Origin: JAOPZW01 sp963803375
Lineage (GTDB): Bacteria; Actinomycetota; Thermoleophilia; Solirubrobacterales; Solirubrobacteraceae
Reading direction: 5' to 3'
Assembly: GCA_963803375.1 (NCBI GenBank)
Contig: CAWDMB010000006.1
Coordinates: 11,683-75,682, forward strand
DNA length: 64,000 nucleotides
This document shows positions 50,511-59,867 of this stretch, piece after piece (position 1 is the stretch's first letter; the number at the start of each line of letters is the position of its first letter). The translations under genes and the position numbers were made by a program. A model generated the notes under the pieces. The model was given only the letters and a program-made list of their open reading frames with translations, did no database searches and was not told the origin of the DNA.

Positions 50511-50804
50511 TCACGCCTTCTCGTCGCTTGTGTAGGCGTAGAAATAGGGGTCGAGTACGCGGACCTGGGTGATTCGCTCGACCGGAAGGTCGTTGCGCGT
50601 TGCGGTCTTGCGGATCGCCTCCGGCCTTGGTCCGTCGTAGACGCAGAAGGTCTTCGTGCGGTCCTCGCTCACGTAGGAGTGGATCCAGGTGACGCCCTCC
50701 TCCTGGTTTCGCTCGACCACCCCCCGGCAGAGCTGCGCTCCCTCGCTCGAGGCCGGGATCCTCAAACCCTCCGAGAAGGTGCGCTCAACGACGTAGCGGG
50801 GCAT
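50511..50804 (-). CDS. DUF4242 (SCO4226-like) protein
   Basis: 97 residues from ATG 50804 behind AAGGAG. PRYVVERTFSEGLRIP, VTWIHSYVSEDRTKTFCVYD and GPRPEAIRKTATRNDLPVER are the family's signature; the Streptomyces member binds nickel. Probably in one transcript with the ScyD/E-like gene 180 bases downstream. Confidence 0.9.
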   Translation of the reverse strand: MPRYVVERTFSEGLRIPASSEGAQLCRGVVERNQEEGVTWIHSYVSEDRTKTFCVYDGPRPEAIRKTATRNDLPVERITQVRVLDPYFYAYTSDEKA

Positions 50805-50881
50805 CTCGCTTCTCCTTGCTCTTCACGCTTCGGTGGCGCTGGAGCTACGACCACGACAGCCAGCCGCATCGGCAACGACAC

Positions 50882-51863
50882 CTAGAGGCTTGATGTGGGT
50901 TCATCGTCCGTCGTAGGCGGCGAGGGCGCGTGGCGGGCGGCCGGTGAGGATGTTGATGAGCATTCCGAGGGTGAGGGCGAGCAGGCGTTGTGCGATGCGT
51001 TGGACCAGTCCGGTGAGGGTCTTGGCGAGGTGCTGGTCGAGGCGCATCTGGCCCTTGAGGTTGCTGAAGACCGACTCGGCGACCAGGCGGATGCGGGCCT
51101 TGGCGATTTCCATCGGTGGTCGCTGACCGAGCTTGTGCTTGGTGGGCGTGATCAGCGTGACGTCGATCAGGCTCATCGTGCGCTGGTACTCGGCGCCCCA
51201 GAAGCCACCGTCGCCGAACAGCAGGCTGTCGGGGTGCCCGCAGGCCAGTTCCCAGGCGGACTCGCGTTCCTGTCCGGTCTTCGGTCCGACGAGGTCATAG
51301 CCGACCGGGGTGCCCTTCCAGTCGGCGATGAGGACCAGGCGCATGCCCCACACGAACAGGCTCTTGGACGGGCAATACCCGTAGCTGGCGTGCCCGGCGA
51401 ACTCGCTCTTGGAGGCGCAGCCGGGGTAGTTGGCGCACTGAATCAGCGTCCCGTCGACGAGCCGGATCTGGCCGTCGGCGATCAGCTGCGCGACCTGCAG
51501 CTGCACGGTGGCGATCCACGGCGCCAGGCGCCGCAGCCGGCGGTTGTACTGGCTCTGGTCGGGCAGGTGCGGAAACCAACCGGGCAGCAGCCGCTCGATC
51601 ATGCCCAGGAACTGGCGATCCGAGCAGACGCCGGTCGCTGCTTGCGCGGCGGCGAGCGCGATCAGCTCATCGTCGGTGATCAGGCCCGCAGGGCCCGAGC
51701 GAGGGATCCGAACCGACGCGGCGAACACGTAGGCTGCGATAACGAGGGTCTCCAGACAAGCGGTCATCTCGTGCTCCAATCACGAGCTGGCAGGGCTGGA
51801 GGCCCTCTTCTTTATGTCAACGCCGCCACCTGCCCCGCGACCCAACCCACATCAAGCCTCTAG
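50882..51863 (-). mobile_element. IS982-like insertion sequence
   Basis: 982 bp bounded by perfect 20-base inverted repeats (CTAGAGGCTTGATGTGGGTT at 50882-50901 and its complement at 51844-51863). One transposase gene inside. The palindromic CTAG at each tip leaves the exact ends ambiguous, and no flanking target duplication is obvious. The right end supplies the TAG that stops the neighbouring small gene. Confidence 0.9.
50901..51779 (-). CDS. IS982-like transposase
   Basis: 292 residues, intact. QSQYNRRLRRLAPWIATVQL, LVDGTLIQCANYPGCAS (first Asp), HASYGYCPSKSLFVWGMRLV, LLFGDGGFWGAEYQRTM (second Asp) and RIRLVAESVFSNLKGQMRLD (Glu) make the DDE triad in IS982 order. The stop lies at the left inverted repeat, so the element appears complete and possibly active. 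Confidence 0.85.
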   Translation of the reverse strand: MEHEMTACLETLVIAAYVFAASVRIPRSGPAGLITDDELIALAAAQAATGVCSDRQFLGMIERLLPGWFPHLPDQSQYNRRLRRLAPWIATVQLQVAQLIADGQIRLVDGTLIQCANYPGCASKSEFAGHASYGYCPSKSLFVWGMRLVLIADWKGTPVGYDLVGPKTGQERESAWELACGHPDSLLFGDGGFWGAEYQRTMSLIDVTLITPTKHKLGQRPPMEIAKARIRLVAESVFSNLKGQMRLDQHLAKTLTGLVQRIAQRLLALTLGMLINILTGRPPRALAAYDGR

Positions 51864-52111
51864 TGACCGGTCAGGGAGCCGATCCGGGCGAAGCGGCGGC
51901 GGCGCAGTCGAGCGATGCCGGCAAGGGCGATCGCGAACGCCCCGGCGGCGGCGGTGGCGCCAATCCCCGCCGAGTCCCAGTCAAGGCCCGAGGTTTGCGC
52001 GTCATCGGCTGCGTGCGTGCGGGTGATGGGGCGCGGGGCCACGGGCCATGTCGGCGGGGCAGCCACGGCGATCGGGCGGCCTGAAGAGCCCCTTGCGGGG
52101 GTGTGGAACAT
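51860..52111 (-). CDS. Small single-helix membrane protein
   Basis: 83 residues from ATG 52111 (GGAGCG upstream). The C-terminal half is a membrane helix with a basic end: GIGATAAAGAFAIALAGIAR, LRRRRFARIGSLTGH. The stop is formed by the tip of the neighbouring IS982-like element, but the ending resembles that of similar small proteins, so little may be lost. Function unknown. Confidence 0.6.
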   Translation of the reverse strand: MFHTPARGSSGRPIAVAAPPTWPVAPRPITRTHAADDAQTSGLDWDSAGIGATAAAGAFAIALAGIARLRRRRFARIGSLTGH

Positions 52112-52223
52112 GATCGCTCCTTCGTCATGTAGGACCGCCCGGTGCAATTCTGCGGTCCAGTCAACGCTAGGAGCGTGTAGGTCCCCGGCGCATCGGGAGA
52201 TCTGCCCAGATTGCTGCAGGCGC

Positions 52224-54872
52224 CTACCGCCCTTGGTCCGCGAGCCCGAGCCGCACGGCCTGTGCGCTGGCCTGCGCGCGCGTGCGCACGTCAAGCTTGC
52301 GCAGGATCGCCGAGACGTGATGCGCGACGGTCTTCTCGGACAGGAACAGGCGCTTGGCGATCTCCGCGTTACCAAGACCCTGCGCCACCAGTTCCAGCAC
52401 CTCGAGCTCGCGCGCGGTCAGCTTGGCCGGGTTCTCCCGCGTTGCCTTGCGCGGCCCCCTGGGCAGCCCACGCGCGCCGCGCCGGCGCAGGCGGCGCGCG
52501 ACGATCGCCGCGGCCGGAGACGCGCCCAGGCGCTGGAGCTCGTGCAAGGCATGCCGCAGCGCTTGCTGATCGTCGGCTTCGGCAAGCGCCAGCGCGGCCT
52601 CGTACGGGCACCCGAGCGCTTGCCACAACTCGCCCGCCCGCTGCCAATCGCCGCTGATCTGTCGCGCGTAGGGCTCCGCCGCGATGGGCGGCGGCTCGTC
52701 CAGCGCCCCGGCACGCCAGCGCCAGCACGCGAGCTCGCCGACGGCCCATGGGTCGCGGCGATCGAGCGCGAGCGTGAGCGCCGCGTCGGTCACCCGTCGA
52801 ACGTTCGTGTGATCCCCGCTCAGCCAGGCTGCCTCGGCGCGCGCGGCGGCCACCTGGGCGATCCGATCCAGCTCGAAGGTTGGGGCGGCCAACGCGTCGG
52901 CGTCCGCCAGCAGCACAGTCGCCTCGGGGTCACCGCGCCGTGATCTCAGCAGGCCGAGCGTGGCCAGCGCCCAGGTGCGCGCGAGCTGCGCGCTGCGTGG
53001 ATCACGCAACACGAGGCCAGCCGAGTCGGCTGCCGCATCCCACCTGCCAAGATCGAGCTCCAACCGCGAGCGACTCCCGAGCAGGTACAGACGAAAGGTA
53101 TCCAGGCCCCGTTCGGTGCAGTACTCGAGCCCGGCGGCGAGATGGTCCAGCGCGATGTCGTAGCGGCGGTGACGCACGGGTAACATGACCAGCCGGCTGA
53201 AGGTCAGCGCGGCATGTTCTTCGTGGCCGTGACTCTGCGCGAGCGCGAGCGCAGCCTCCAGCTTGCGCCGGCCCTCGGCCGCGTGGGTACGAAACTCGGC
53301 CGCGGCGATGTTGCTGAGCGCGTAGGCCTCCACCTCCGTGTCACCGAGCGCTCGGCCGAGCTCGAGCGCTCGATGACCCCACTCGACCGCTTCGACGGCG
53401 TCGTCGACGACCATTCGCCGCTGCGAGAGGTTCGCGTAGGCCATTGCGAGCTCGTGACCCGCCGGCTGCTGCTCGAGCAGCTCGATCGCCTCGACCACGA
53501 GCGGCTCGGCCTCTGACGCCCGCCCTACGAAGAACAACAGACGCGACAGAACCCGCAGCGCGTTTCCCTCGCCGCGCTTGTCCCCGAGCCGCCGGAGGCA
53601 GTCCAGCGCCTCCTGTTGCGCGTCGATCGCCTCGTCGAGCTGCGAGGTCAGATAGCACTCTGCAGCGCGACGCGACAGCAAGTCAGCACGCAGTGCAAGC
53701 TGCCCTCGGTCGGCGAATCGCAGCGCCCGCTCATACTGAGCCGCCGCCTCGCGATGCGCACCGACCAACGCGGCGCGGGCGCCCGCTTGCGGCGCGTACC
53801 GCAGCACCGCCCCCGCGTCGCCGGCAGCCTCGGCGTGGTGGGCGAGCCGCGCGTGATCGCGAGCGCCGCCGGGCGGATCGGCAAGCAACTCGAGCGCCTT
53901 GCGATGCAAAGCCAGGCGCCGATCCGGCGCCAGCGACTCCTCGACAGCGCGACGCGCGAGCTCGTGACGAAACGCCACCGCCGCCGCCTCGGCCGTGAGC
54001 ATGCCGGACACAAGACACTCCTCGAGATGACCGATCGTGTCCGCCGCGAGCCCCTCGAGAAGCCAAAGCTCTGCCCGCTGCGGTATAGCGGCGACAGCCA
54101 CGAGGAGCGCCCTCGCCGGCACGCTCAGGCGCCCGGCACGAGCCAACACCGCGTCGCGCACCGTGCTGGGGATCTCGTCTCCTCGCGCCGCCAGCACCTC
54201 GGTGACAAAGAACGGATTGCCGGCCGTCTTGCGGTACAGCTCGCCAGCGTCGACACCGCGCTGCTCGGCCAGCCTGGCGACCGCGCCCGGCGACAGAGGC
54301 GCGATCTTCAAGCGGCGGATGGTCCTGTCGGTCGCGAGGTCGCCAAGCACCATTCGGAGCGCGTGGTCGCGGTCGAGCTCGTCATCGCGGTAGCTGGCGA
54401 TCACGAGCGCACCCACCATCTCGACCCGGCGAGCAAGCATCCGCAGCACGTCGAGCGTGGCCTCATCCGCCAAGTGCACGTCCTCGAGCACCAGCACCGT
54501 GGGCGCGCGCGACCCCAGCTCGCGCACAAGCGCCGCCATCACCTCGTGCGGCCTGGCGCCGGTCTGCACGAGCTCCTCCAACTCGCCTGCCGTCGCCTCG
54601 GCCACGTCGAACAGCGGCCCGAGCGGCCGCGGCGTGAACAGCGCATCACAGGTACCCTCGAGAACGCGCGCCGAGCTGCCCTGCTCGCGGCAGAAGCGGC
54701 GAACGAGCGCCGTCTTCCCGACACCCGCCTCGCCGCTGACCAGCACAACGCGCCCCCGCCCGCCGCTGACCACCTCGGCAAGAAGCGCATCCAGCGCGGA
54801 CAGGTCATCAGAACGCTCGAGCAACTCGCTCGAATCGCGCCACCCGGCTCGGTCGATGTTCGCTCTCGCCAC
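52224..54872 (-). CDS. Large ATP-binding LuxR-type regulator (LAL/MalT-like)
   Basis: About 882 residues from GTG 54872 (a longer in-frame GTG at 54986 is possible; the shorter start puts LLERSDDLSALDALLAEV near the N-terminus as in relatives). AAA-type ATPase: Walker A GEAGVGKTALVRRF, Walker B VLVLEDVHLADE. A long TPR-like helical region follows (AAQYERALRFADRGQLALRA; EAIDAQQEALDCLRRLGDKR). LuxR helix-turn-helix at the end: LTARELEVLELVAQGLGNAE, IAKRLFLSEKTVAHHVSAIL. Likely activates nearby or distant genes on binding an inducer. Confidence 0.92.
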   Translation of the reverse strand: MARANIDRAGWRDSSELLERSDDLSALDALLAEVVSGGRGRVVLVSGEAGVGKTALVRRFCREQGSSARVLEGTCDALFTPRPLGPLFDVAEATAGELEELVQTGARPHEVMAALVRELGSRAPTVLVLEDVHLADEATLDVLRMLARRVEMVGALVIASYRDDELDRDHALRMVLGDLATDRTIRRLKIAPLSPGAVARLAEQRGVDAGELYRKTAGNPFFVTEVLAARGDEIPSTVRDAVLARAGRLSVPARALLVAVAAIPQRAELWLLEGLAADTIGHLEECLVSGMLTAEAAAVAFRHELARRAVEESLAPDRRLALHRKALELLADPPGGARDHARLAHHAEAAGDAGAVLRYAPQAGARAALVGAHREAAAQYERALRFADRGQLALRADLLSRRAAECYLTSQLDEAIDAQQEALDCLRRLGDKRGEGNALRVLSRLLFFVGRASEAEPLVVEAIELLEQQPAGHELAMAYANLSQRRMVVDDAVEAVEWGHRALELGRALGDTEVEAYALSNIAAAEFRTHAAEGRRKLEAALALAQSHGHEEHAALTFSRLVMLPVRHRRYDIALDHLAAGLEYCTERGLDTFRLYLLGSRSRLELDLGRWDAAADSAGLVLRDPRSAQLARTWALATLGLLRSRRGDPEATVLLADADALAAPTFELDRIAQVAAARAEAAWLSGDHTNVRRVTDAALTLALDRRDPWAVGELACWRWRAGALDEPPPIAAEPYARQISGDWQRAGELWQALGCPYEAALALAEADDQQALRHALHELQRLGASPAAAIVARRLRRRGARGLPRGPRKATRENPAKLTARELEVLELVAQGLGNAEIAKRLFLSEKTVAHHVSAILRKLDVRTRAQASAQAVRLGLADQGR

Positions 54873-55037
54873 CAGCTCCCGACCGCGATGCTGCCTTGGT
54901 GGAGTCAGCCGATCAAGGCCCGCGCACAGGCGGGCCTGCGTCACCGCCCACCGAGCGTCGGGCCGACGCCCAGCGCGCGCAACCACTATCGCGTGTGGAG
55001 CGGTCGTCTCGGCCGAGCCGGTACTGACGCTCGCTTG

Positions 55038-55246
55038 GGACGAGCTGGGAGCGCGGCGACGCGGTCACGCGGACTCTCGCTTCGCCCGAGCGATGCGGAA
55101 GCGGGCGTGACCCACTCGGGGCGCGACGTCGTCCCTTGCGAGCACGTCGCCGTGGCCGACGCAGGCGCTCTTTCGTGGCGCAACCCGCGACCACGGCATG
55201 GTCAGCTCGTCGGTGTCCTCGCAGGTTGAGTTCGAGGTGGCTCCGG
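55038..55246 (+). repeat. ~210-bp dispersed repeat, copy 1
   Basis: 209 bases matching 60216-60427 in the same orientation with seven substitutions and one 3-base gap. Starts GGACGAGCTGGGAGCGCGGC and ends GAGGTGGCTCCGG. On the minus strand an open frame reads CEDTDELTMPWSRVAPRKSA in both copies, and the gap is a multiple of three, so it may derive from a coding sequence; I do not recognise it. The surrounding 54873-55348 shows no gene. Confidence 0.8.
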
Positions 55247-55348
55247 ATTGGCGTTAGCGCGTGGCGGTGACCAGCACTCCGCCGGAGTGGCGCGGCTGGC
55301 TGAGCTAGGCTCCAGCGGGAGCACGACGACGACGGAGGAGGAGCAGGC

Positions 55349-56290
55349 ATGACCCGCACGTCGGCGATCTTCATCGCCCTGCTGACGGCGTTGGCGGTGG
55401 CGGCGGGCGGTTCCGCCGCGGTCGCGAAGGGTGGTCACGGCAAGGCCAAGGGCAAGGTCGCCGAACGCGTGTTCACGCTGTCGCCCGATCCCGCCGGGAA
55501 CCCGGAGGGGATCGCCTACCAGAAGCGCACGCGCTCGTTCTTCGTCTCGATCACGGCCGACGGCGCGATCTACCGCGGCACGCTCGGCAGCGACACGGTG
55601 TCGCCGTTCATCCCGGGCGGCGCGGGCAAGGCGGCCATCGGCATCAAGGTGCGCGGCAACCGGCTGTATGTCGCGGGCGGCCCGACCGGCACGCTGACGG
55701 TCTACGAGCTCAAGAGCAAGCAGCCGGGCGCGACGTTCGACACCGGCGCCGGTGGATTCCTCAACGACCTCGCCGTGACGCGCAATGGCGACGTGTGGGT
55801 GACCGACTCGTTCCGGCCGATGCTCTGGCACGTCACCGCGCGGCAGGTCCGCGACGGCGGCGGGACGCCGCAGGCGATCGACCTCTCGAGCGCGTTCTCG
55901 ACCACGCCGGGCGAGTTTCACGCGAACGGCATCGTCGCGCGTAACAGCCACCGCTTCGTGGTGGTCGACTCGACGACCGGCAAGCTGTTCCGGATCGACG
56001 TGCGCCACGGGACGGCGACGATCGACGACGTCGACGGCGTCAGCGTGCCCGGCGGCGACGGCATGCTGCGCGACCGCGGCCGGCTCGTCGTGGTGCAGGG
56101 CGACCCGGCGCAGCTGAGCTTCGTCAAGCTCACGCGCTCGACGCGCCGCGGCCGGCTCGTGCGCACGCAGACCAGCGACAAGCTGCGCGGGCCGTCGACG
56201 GTCGCGCGGGCGCGCAAGTACTACCTGGTCGTCAACGCGGACTTCGCCACGAACACCAAGCCGTTCACGGTCGCCGGGCTGCCGCGGTAG
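55349..56290 (+). CDS. Secreted SMP-30/NHL-like beta-propeller protein
   Basis: 313 residues behind GGAGGAG. Signal peptide TSAIFIALLTALAVAAGGSA. Blade-like repeats: EGIAYQKRTRSFFVSITADG, AIGIKVRGNRLYVAGGPTG, LNDLAVTRNGDVWVTDSFRP, ANGIVARNSHRFVVVDSTTG, and GDGMLRDRGRLVVVQGD. Resembles SMP-30/gluconolactonase-like or superoxide-dismutase-like exported propellers. Enzymatic role unproven. Confidence 0.82.
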   Translation: MTRTSAIFIALLTALAVAAGGSAAVAKGGHGKAKGKVAERVFTLSPDPAGNPEGIAYQKRTRSFFVSITADGAIYRGTLGSDTVSPFIPGGAGKAAIGIKVRGNRLYVAGGPTGTLTVYELKSKQPGATFDTGAGGFLNDLAVTRNGDVWVTDSFRPMLWHVTARQVRDGGGTPQAIDLSSAFSTTPGEFHANGIVARNSHRFVVVDSTTGKLFRIDVRHGTATIDDVDGVSVPGGDGMLRDRGRLVVVQGDPAQLSFVKLTRSTRRGRLVRTQTSDKLRGPSTVARARKYYLVVNADFATNTKPFTVAGLPR

Positions 56291-57043
56291 CCCTTCCGCC
56301 TCGACTCCGCGTACGAGAGCGGCGAGCGCGGCGCGGCGCGCCGGCGGCCATCCAGCCCTCGATCAACAGCCTGCTGCGGCGCGCCGATGAGCGCAATATC
56401 GTCGCCCGGGTGAACCCGGCGGCGACGAACGGGGCCGATGCTCGAGAGCGCGACCTCGAGCTGCAGCGGCTCGTCGAGGGGCTCGCGCGCGCCCGTGACG
56501 GCCGCTATGTGCAGGTAGAGTCGAGTCGCCGCCCTGGCCGGCGATGGGACAGCGCGCGCAACGCCGGGCGCCGCTGCCCGAGATCGGCGTCTGCGGCGGC
56601 AGTCGCCGACCGGACGAGGCGACGTCGAGCGCGCCGGCATGCTGCGGCAGCCCGCTCATTGGGACCGAGACGCCCGCCACCCGGGTGAGCGCCGGCGCAG
56701 GGACGCGCGCGGGCGGCGATGCCCGATGTGGCGGCGTCGCAGGCATGGTGGCCGCTCACGGCGCTGTGGGATCGTCGGCGCGCCCTTGATCACCGAGACC
56801 GTCTCCGGGGTTCTCGCCTTAGACGACCTGCGAGCGCGTCGTCCGGACCGCACAGACGACCGCAATCACAGGCAAAGCGGGCGCTAAGCAACCCGACGGG
56901 TCGGACGCCTCCCGATCGTCCGGAGCGGTCACCAGATCAGCGACGACGCTGGCTACCGCTCGGCGGGGGAAGCGGGCGTCGGTGGGGTCCTCCCTCCCGC
57001 GCGAAGCGGGTGCGCACCGCACACCGTGAGACACGCGCTGCGC
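56291..57043. other. 753-bp stretch without a recognisable gene
   Basis: One frame around 56340-56520 reads SINSLLRRADERNIVARVNP and then ARERDLELQRLVEGLARARD, which looks protein-like but has no start and dissolves after 56520, so it may be a fragment. The rest has short Arg/Ala-rich frames only. It ends where the duplicated toxin-antitoxin segment begins. Confidence 0.5.
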
Positions 57044-57144
57044 GCTGGGCATCGTCGCCGGTGAGCGGCGATGGCCTGCAGGGTCGAGAGCGATGGATTC
57101 CATCACTCCACCTCCTACTGTTGACAACGTGCCACACTGTAGGC

Positions 57145-57534
57145 ATGTCTGTGAACGTGTCCGTCCGCCTCGATGACCGCCTTGCTGAACGGCTTCGGCT
57201 ACGCGCACGAGCGGCGGGCGAAAGCCTGTCCGATCGTCTGCGCCGCTATGCCGAGGAAGGCGCACGACGCGACGAGCACCCGATGATCACCTTCCGCGAC
57301 GGGCCGACGGGCCGACGGGCCGGATTGATCGGCGGTCCTGACGTGTGGGAGGTCGCGATGTGGATCGACGACCTCAGCTCGAGCAATGATCCGGCAGCCG
57401 AGCTCGCAGCCGACGGCGTCGTGTCCCGCGCGCAGATTGACGCTGCGCTCGCGTACAGAGTCGCCTACCCGGACGAGATCCAGGCCAGGATCGAGCTTCA
57501 CCGTAGCGAGACCGGCGCCGCCGAAGCGCGGTGA
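57145..57534 (+). CDS. Antitoxin with ribbon-helix-helix start and DUF433-like end (copy 2)
   Basis: 129 residues, differing from copy 1 at three residues (His to Asp in SSSNDPAAEL, Ala to Val in YRVAYP, Ala to Gly in ETGAAEAR). The DNA-binding half is identical, so both antitoxins should bind the same operators. Overlaps the toxin gene by four bases. Confidence 0.82.
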   Translation: MSVNVSVRLDDRLAERLRLRARAAGESLSDRLRRYAEEGARRDEHPMITFRDGPTGRRAGLIGGPDVWEVAMWIDDLSSSNDPAAELAADGVVSRAQIDAALAYRVAYPDEIQARIELHRSETGAAEAR

Positions 57535-57890
57535 GGATCCTCGTCGACGAGATGTACCCGCCCGTCCTGGCGGAATCGCTTCGGTCGGCCGGGATCGAAG
57601 CAACAACGGTTACCGAGCTCCGGCTGGCGGGCGCCTCAGACGCAGAGGTGTTCGGCGCCGCGATCGCCGGTTGCTTCACCGTGCTCACCGAGAACGTCGG
57701 CGACTTCACGCGAATCGCGGCCGAACACAGCACCGCGGGCGGCCACCACCGCGGCGTGCTGATCGCGCTGTCGAGCCGCTTTTCGCGGCGGCCAGCCGGC
57801 ATCCAGCCGCTCATCGCGGCGATCCAGGCCATCGCGAACGATCAGATCGACGACCGAGTCGTCTACCTCGAGCGGCCGCGCGACGAATAG
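57531..57890 (+). CDS. DUF5615/PIN-like toxin (copy 2)
   Basis: 119 residues, differing from copy 1 at five positions: Asp to Glu (TVTEL), Val to Ile, Gly-Val to Cys-Phe (AGCFTVLTENVG) and His to Asp (QIDDR). The GCF change lies right beside the acidic catalytic loop TVLTENVGDF, which could alter activity. Otherwise as copy 1. Confidence 0.82.
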   Translation: MRILVDEMYPPVLAESLRSAGIEATTVTELRLAGASDAEVFGAAIAGCFTVLTENVGDFTRIAAEHSTAGGHHRGVLIALSSRFSRRPAGIQPLIAAIQAIANDQIDDRVVYLERPRDE

Positions 57891-58210
57891 CCAGAGCCGC
57901 CCTCCAGTCCACACAAACGAGGTGCGTTGACGCGGACCGCGGGATTCGCACCGCGCGGCGGAAGCAGGAGGCCCACGACTTCGGCTGCCGGAGGTCGTCA
58001 ACGGCGGCACCGAGCAGCCGGACTGCTGCATTCCCACAAGGGCCAGGTGAGTCCATTCCCGCCTGCCGTACCGCTCAGTGCCGCCGCGATCCGACATCCC
58101 GACCGAACCAGGGTTGCTTCACCCCGCGAGGCCAGCCGACGCATGTACCTACAGATGAGCGCCTCGGCTTGCAGTGCTCGAGGCGCTAGCCGTGCTGAAG
58201 CTTGACGTAT

Positions 58211-58237
58211 CTAACAGCGTTATGCTAACGTTGTTAG
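58211..58237. promoter_or_regulatory. Palindromic operator upstream of the TetR gene
   Basis: CTAACAGCGTTA (58211-58222) and TAACGTTGTTAG (58226-58237) pair at 11 of 12 positions around TGC, ending three bases before the TetR ATG. A TTGACG at 58202-58207 may be the -35 element. Typical size for a TetR dimer site. The rest of 57918-58210 holds no gene. Confidence 0.75.
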
Positions 58238-58240
58238 CCG

Positions 58241-58882
58241 ATGCCGCCAAAGCCCAGAACCAAAGCACAGCAGGCCGACCGCCGCCAGCTGATCCTCGAT
58301 CAGACCCGCCGGCTCGCGCGCGAAGCCGGCTGGGACGCGGTCACGATCCGCGCCGTCGCTCAGCGCACCAGGCTCAGCGCACCGTCGCTCTACGAACTCT
58401 TCCCCAGCAAGGCCGCGCTTCTGGCCGCGGTCGCGCGAGACGGATTCGCGGAGCTCGCCCGGTCGCTCGCCAGCAGCGACCGTGATGCCGACGTCGGCCC
58501 GTTGCACCGCTCCGCGGTGAGCTATTGGCGCTTCGCACACGACGACCCCACGCTCTATGACCTGATGTTCCACCAGCGGCTGGAGCTTCAGTTCGCAACC
58601 GGGAAGACACCCGCCGCGCTGCACGCGGGTTTCCGCGCGCTCAAGGAGGCGGTCACCGACGCCGCCCGCGAGGCGGCGGTCGATCTTGCTGACCCCGAGA
58701 CGATGACCGAGGCGTGGTGGGCGACGATGCACGGTGTCGTTTCGCTCGCGCTCTCACGCCGCGTCCGGCGCAAGCCCGGCCACGCCGAGCAGCTGCTGAA
58801 ACTCGTCGCAGATACCTTCACCGCCGGCCTGCGCGCCGGCGCCTTCCACCAACGCACACCCGCGAGAGGACGATCCAGATGA
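58241..58882 (+). CDS. TetR family transcriptional regulator
   Basis: 213 residues from ATG 58241. N-terminal helix-turn-helix: RRQLILDQTRRLAREAGWDA, VTIRAVAQRTRLSAPSLYEL, FPSKAALLAAVARDGF. The C-terminal ligand domain has FAHDDPTLYDLMFHQRLELQ as in TetR_C_33-type regulators. Its first gene position behind the palindrome suggests autoregulation and control of the SnoaL and DUF1772 genes that follow. Confidence 0.92.
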   Translation: MPPKPRTKAQQADRRQLILDQTRRLAREAGWDAVTIRAVAQRTRLSAPSLYELFPSKAALLAAVARDGFAELARSLASSDRDADVGPLHRSAVSYWRFAHDDPTLYDLMFHQRLELQFATGKTPAALHAGFRALKEAVTDAAREAAVDLADPETMTEAWWATMHGVVSLALSRRVRRKPGHAEQLLKLVADTFTAGLRAGAFHQRTPARGRSR

Positions 58883-59286
58883 GCACCCATCGCGCGCTCG
58901 CCGAGCGCTTCGCCCAGACCCTGACCGACCACGACCTCGACGCCTTCGCTGAGCTCCTGGACGACGAGTACGTCAATCACAACCGCTACGCCGCGCCCGG
59001 CAAGGACGGCTCGGTCGGCATCTTCGCTGCCTTTCTTGCCGCGTTCGAGGACTTTCGCGTCGAGGTCGACGACATCGTCGACGCGGGCGAGACACTCGTT
59101 GGCCGGTACACCTACCGTGGACGCCACACGGGCACATTCATGGGCATTCCGCCGAGCGGCGCGCAGATCGAGATGCACTCGATCGACATCTGGCGGGTCC
59201 GCGACGGCCGCCTGCAGGAGCACTGGGACGAGCTGAACACGCTCGAGTTCTTCCAGCAGATCGGAGCGATACCCACGCTCAAGTGA
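58879..59286 (+). CDS. SnoaL-like / ester cyclase family protein
   Basis: 135 residues from ATG 58879, overlapping the TetR stop (ATGA). LAERFAQTLTDHDLDAFAEL, LDDEYVNHNRYAAPGKDG, VGRYTYRGRHTGTFMGIPPS and IDIWRVRDGRLQEHWDELNT are the SnoaL/NTF2 pattern including the His/Asp residues lining the pocket. Substrate unknown. Confidence 0.88.
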   Translation: MSTHRALAERFAQTLTDHDLDAFAELLDDEYVNHNRYAAPGKDGSVGIFAAFLAAFEDFRVEVDDIVDAGETLVGRYTYRGRHTGTFMGIPPSGAQIEMHSIDIWRVRDGRLQEHWDELNTLEFFQQIGAIPTLK

Positions 59287-59326
59287 CCCCGCCCCGGACT
59301 CGATCCACTGACATCAGGACACCACG

Positions 59327-59791
59327 ATGCTCGCTACCAGCCTCGCTCTCGCCGCGCTCGCCGCCGCCGTCGTCTACGGCACCGACATATTCGCCGCGCT
59401 CGTCCTACGCCCCGCGCTCGCGGCGCTCGACGACGGCGCGCTCACCCAGGCAGCCGGGCGCATCCACCAATACGCCGACCAGCGAATGCCACTCCCGGGC
59501 GCTACGAGCATCCTCGCCGCGGCCACCAGCACGCTCGCCGCAGGCATCGCCGGCCACCCCGTTCAGGCCTCGCTCACCGGCGCCGCGCTCGGCGCGCTGC
59601 TGGTCTGGCTCGTGCTCTACATCCGCATCGCCGCCCCGATCAACCGCGAGCTGACCCGCGCGGCCGCGGCCCACGAGATACCCCCAAACGCACGTGCGAT
59701 GCAGCAGCGGTGGGACAGCATCATCAATCTCCGCGTCGCCCTGCAGACCACCGCTCTAGCCCTGCTCGTCAGCGCGCTCGCCGTGACATGA
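59327..59791 (+). CDS. DUF1772 family membrane protein
   Basis: 154 residues with four hydrophobic helices (LALAALAAAVVYGTDIFAAL; ILAAATSTLAAGIAG; ALGALLVWLVLYIRIAAPIN; ALQTTALALLVSALAV) and the family's INRELTRAA and AMQQRWDSIINLRVALQT segment. Third gene of the TetR operon. Role unknown. Confidence 0.85.
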   Translation: MLATSLALAALAAAVVYGTDIFAALVLRPALAALDDGALTQAAGRIHQYADQRMPLPGATSILAAATSTLAAGIAGHPVQASLTGAALGALLVWLVLYIRIAAPINRELTRAAAAHEIPPNARAMQQRWDSIINLRVALQTTALALLVSALAVT

Positions 59792-59867
59792 CGACGTCGA
59801 GCCGCAAAGCACCACGCCTCCGGCGCCAAGACAAACGTGCCGGCGCCCTCACCTTCAAGGCGCCACC

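Larger units (their letters stand above)
57044..57917 (+). repeat. 874-bp duplicated toxin-antitoxin segment (copy 2)
   Basis: Same orientation and near-identical to 25425-26298, promoter region included. Flanks on both sides differ fully from those of copy 1, placing the breakpoints at GCTGGGCATCG on the left and just after CCAGTCCAC on the right. Confidence 0.92.

Noticed and set aside
50140..50514. A 124-codon frame starting GTG 50514 upstream of the ScyD/E-like gene
   Set aside because: Its useful part is the signal peptide from ATG 50331, which has its own ribosome site; the upstream extension is low-complexity and the end is the shifted frame of the ScyD/E-like gene.
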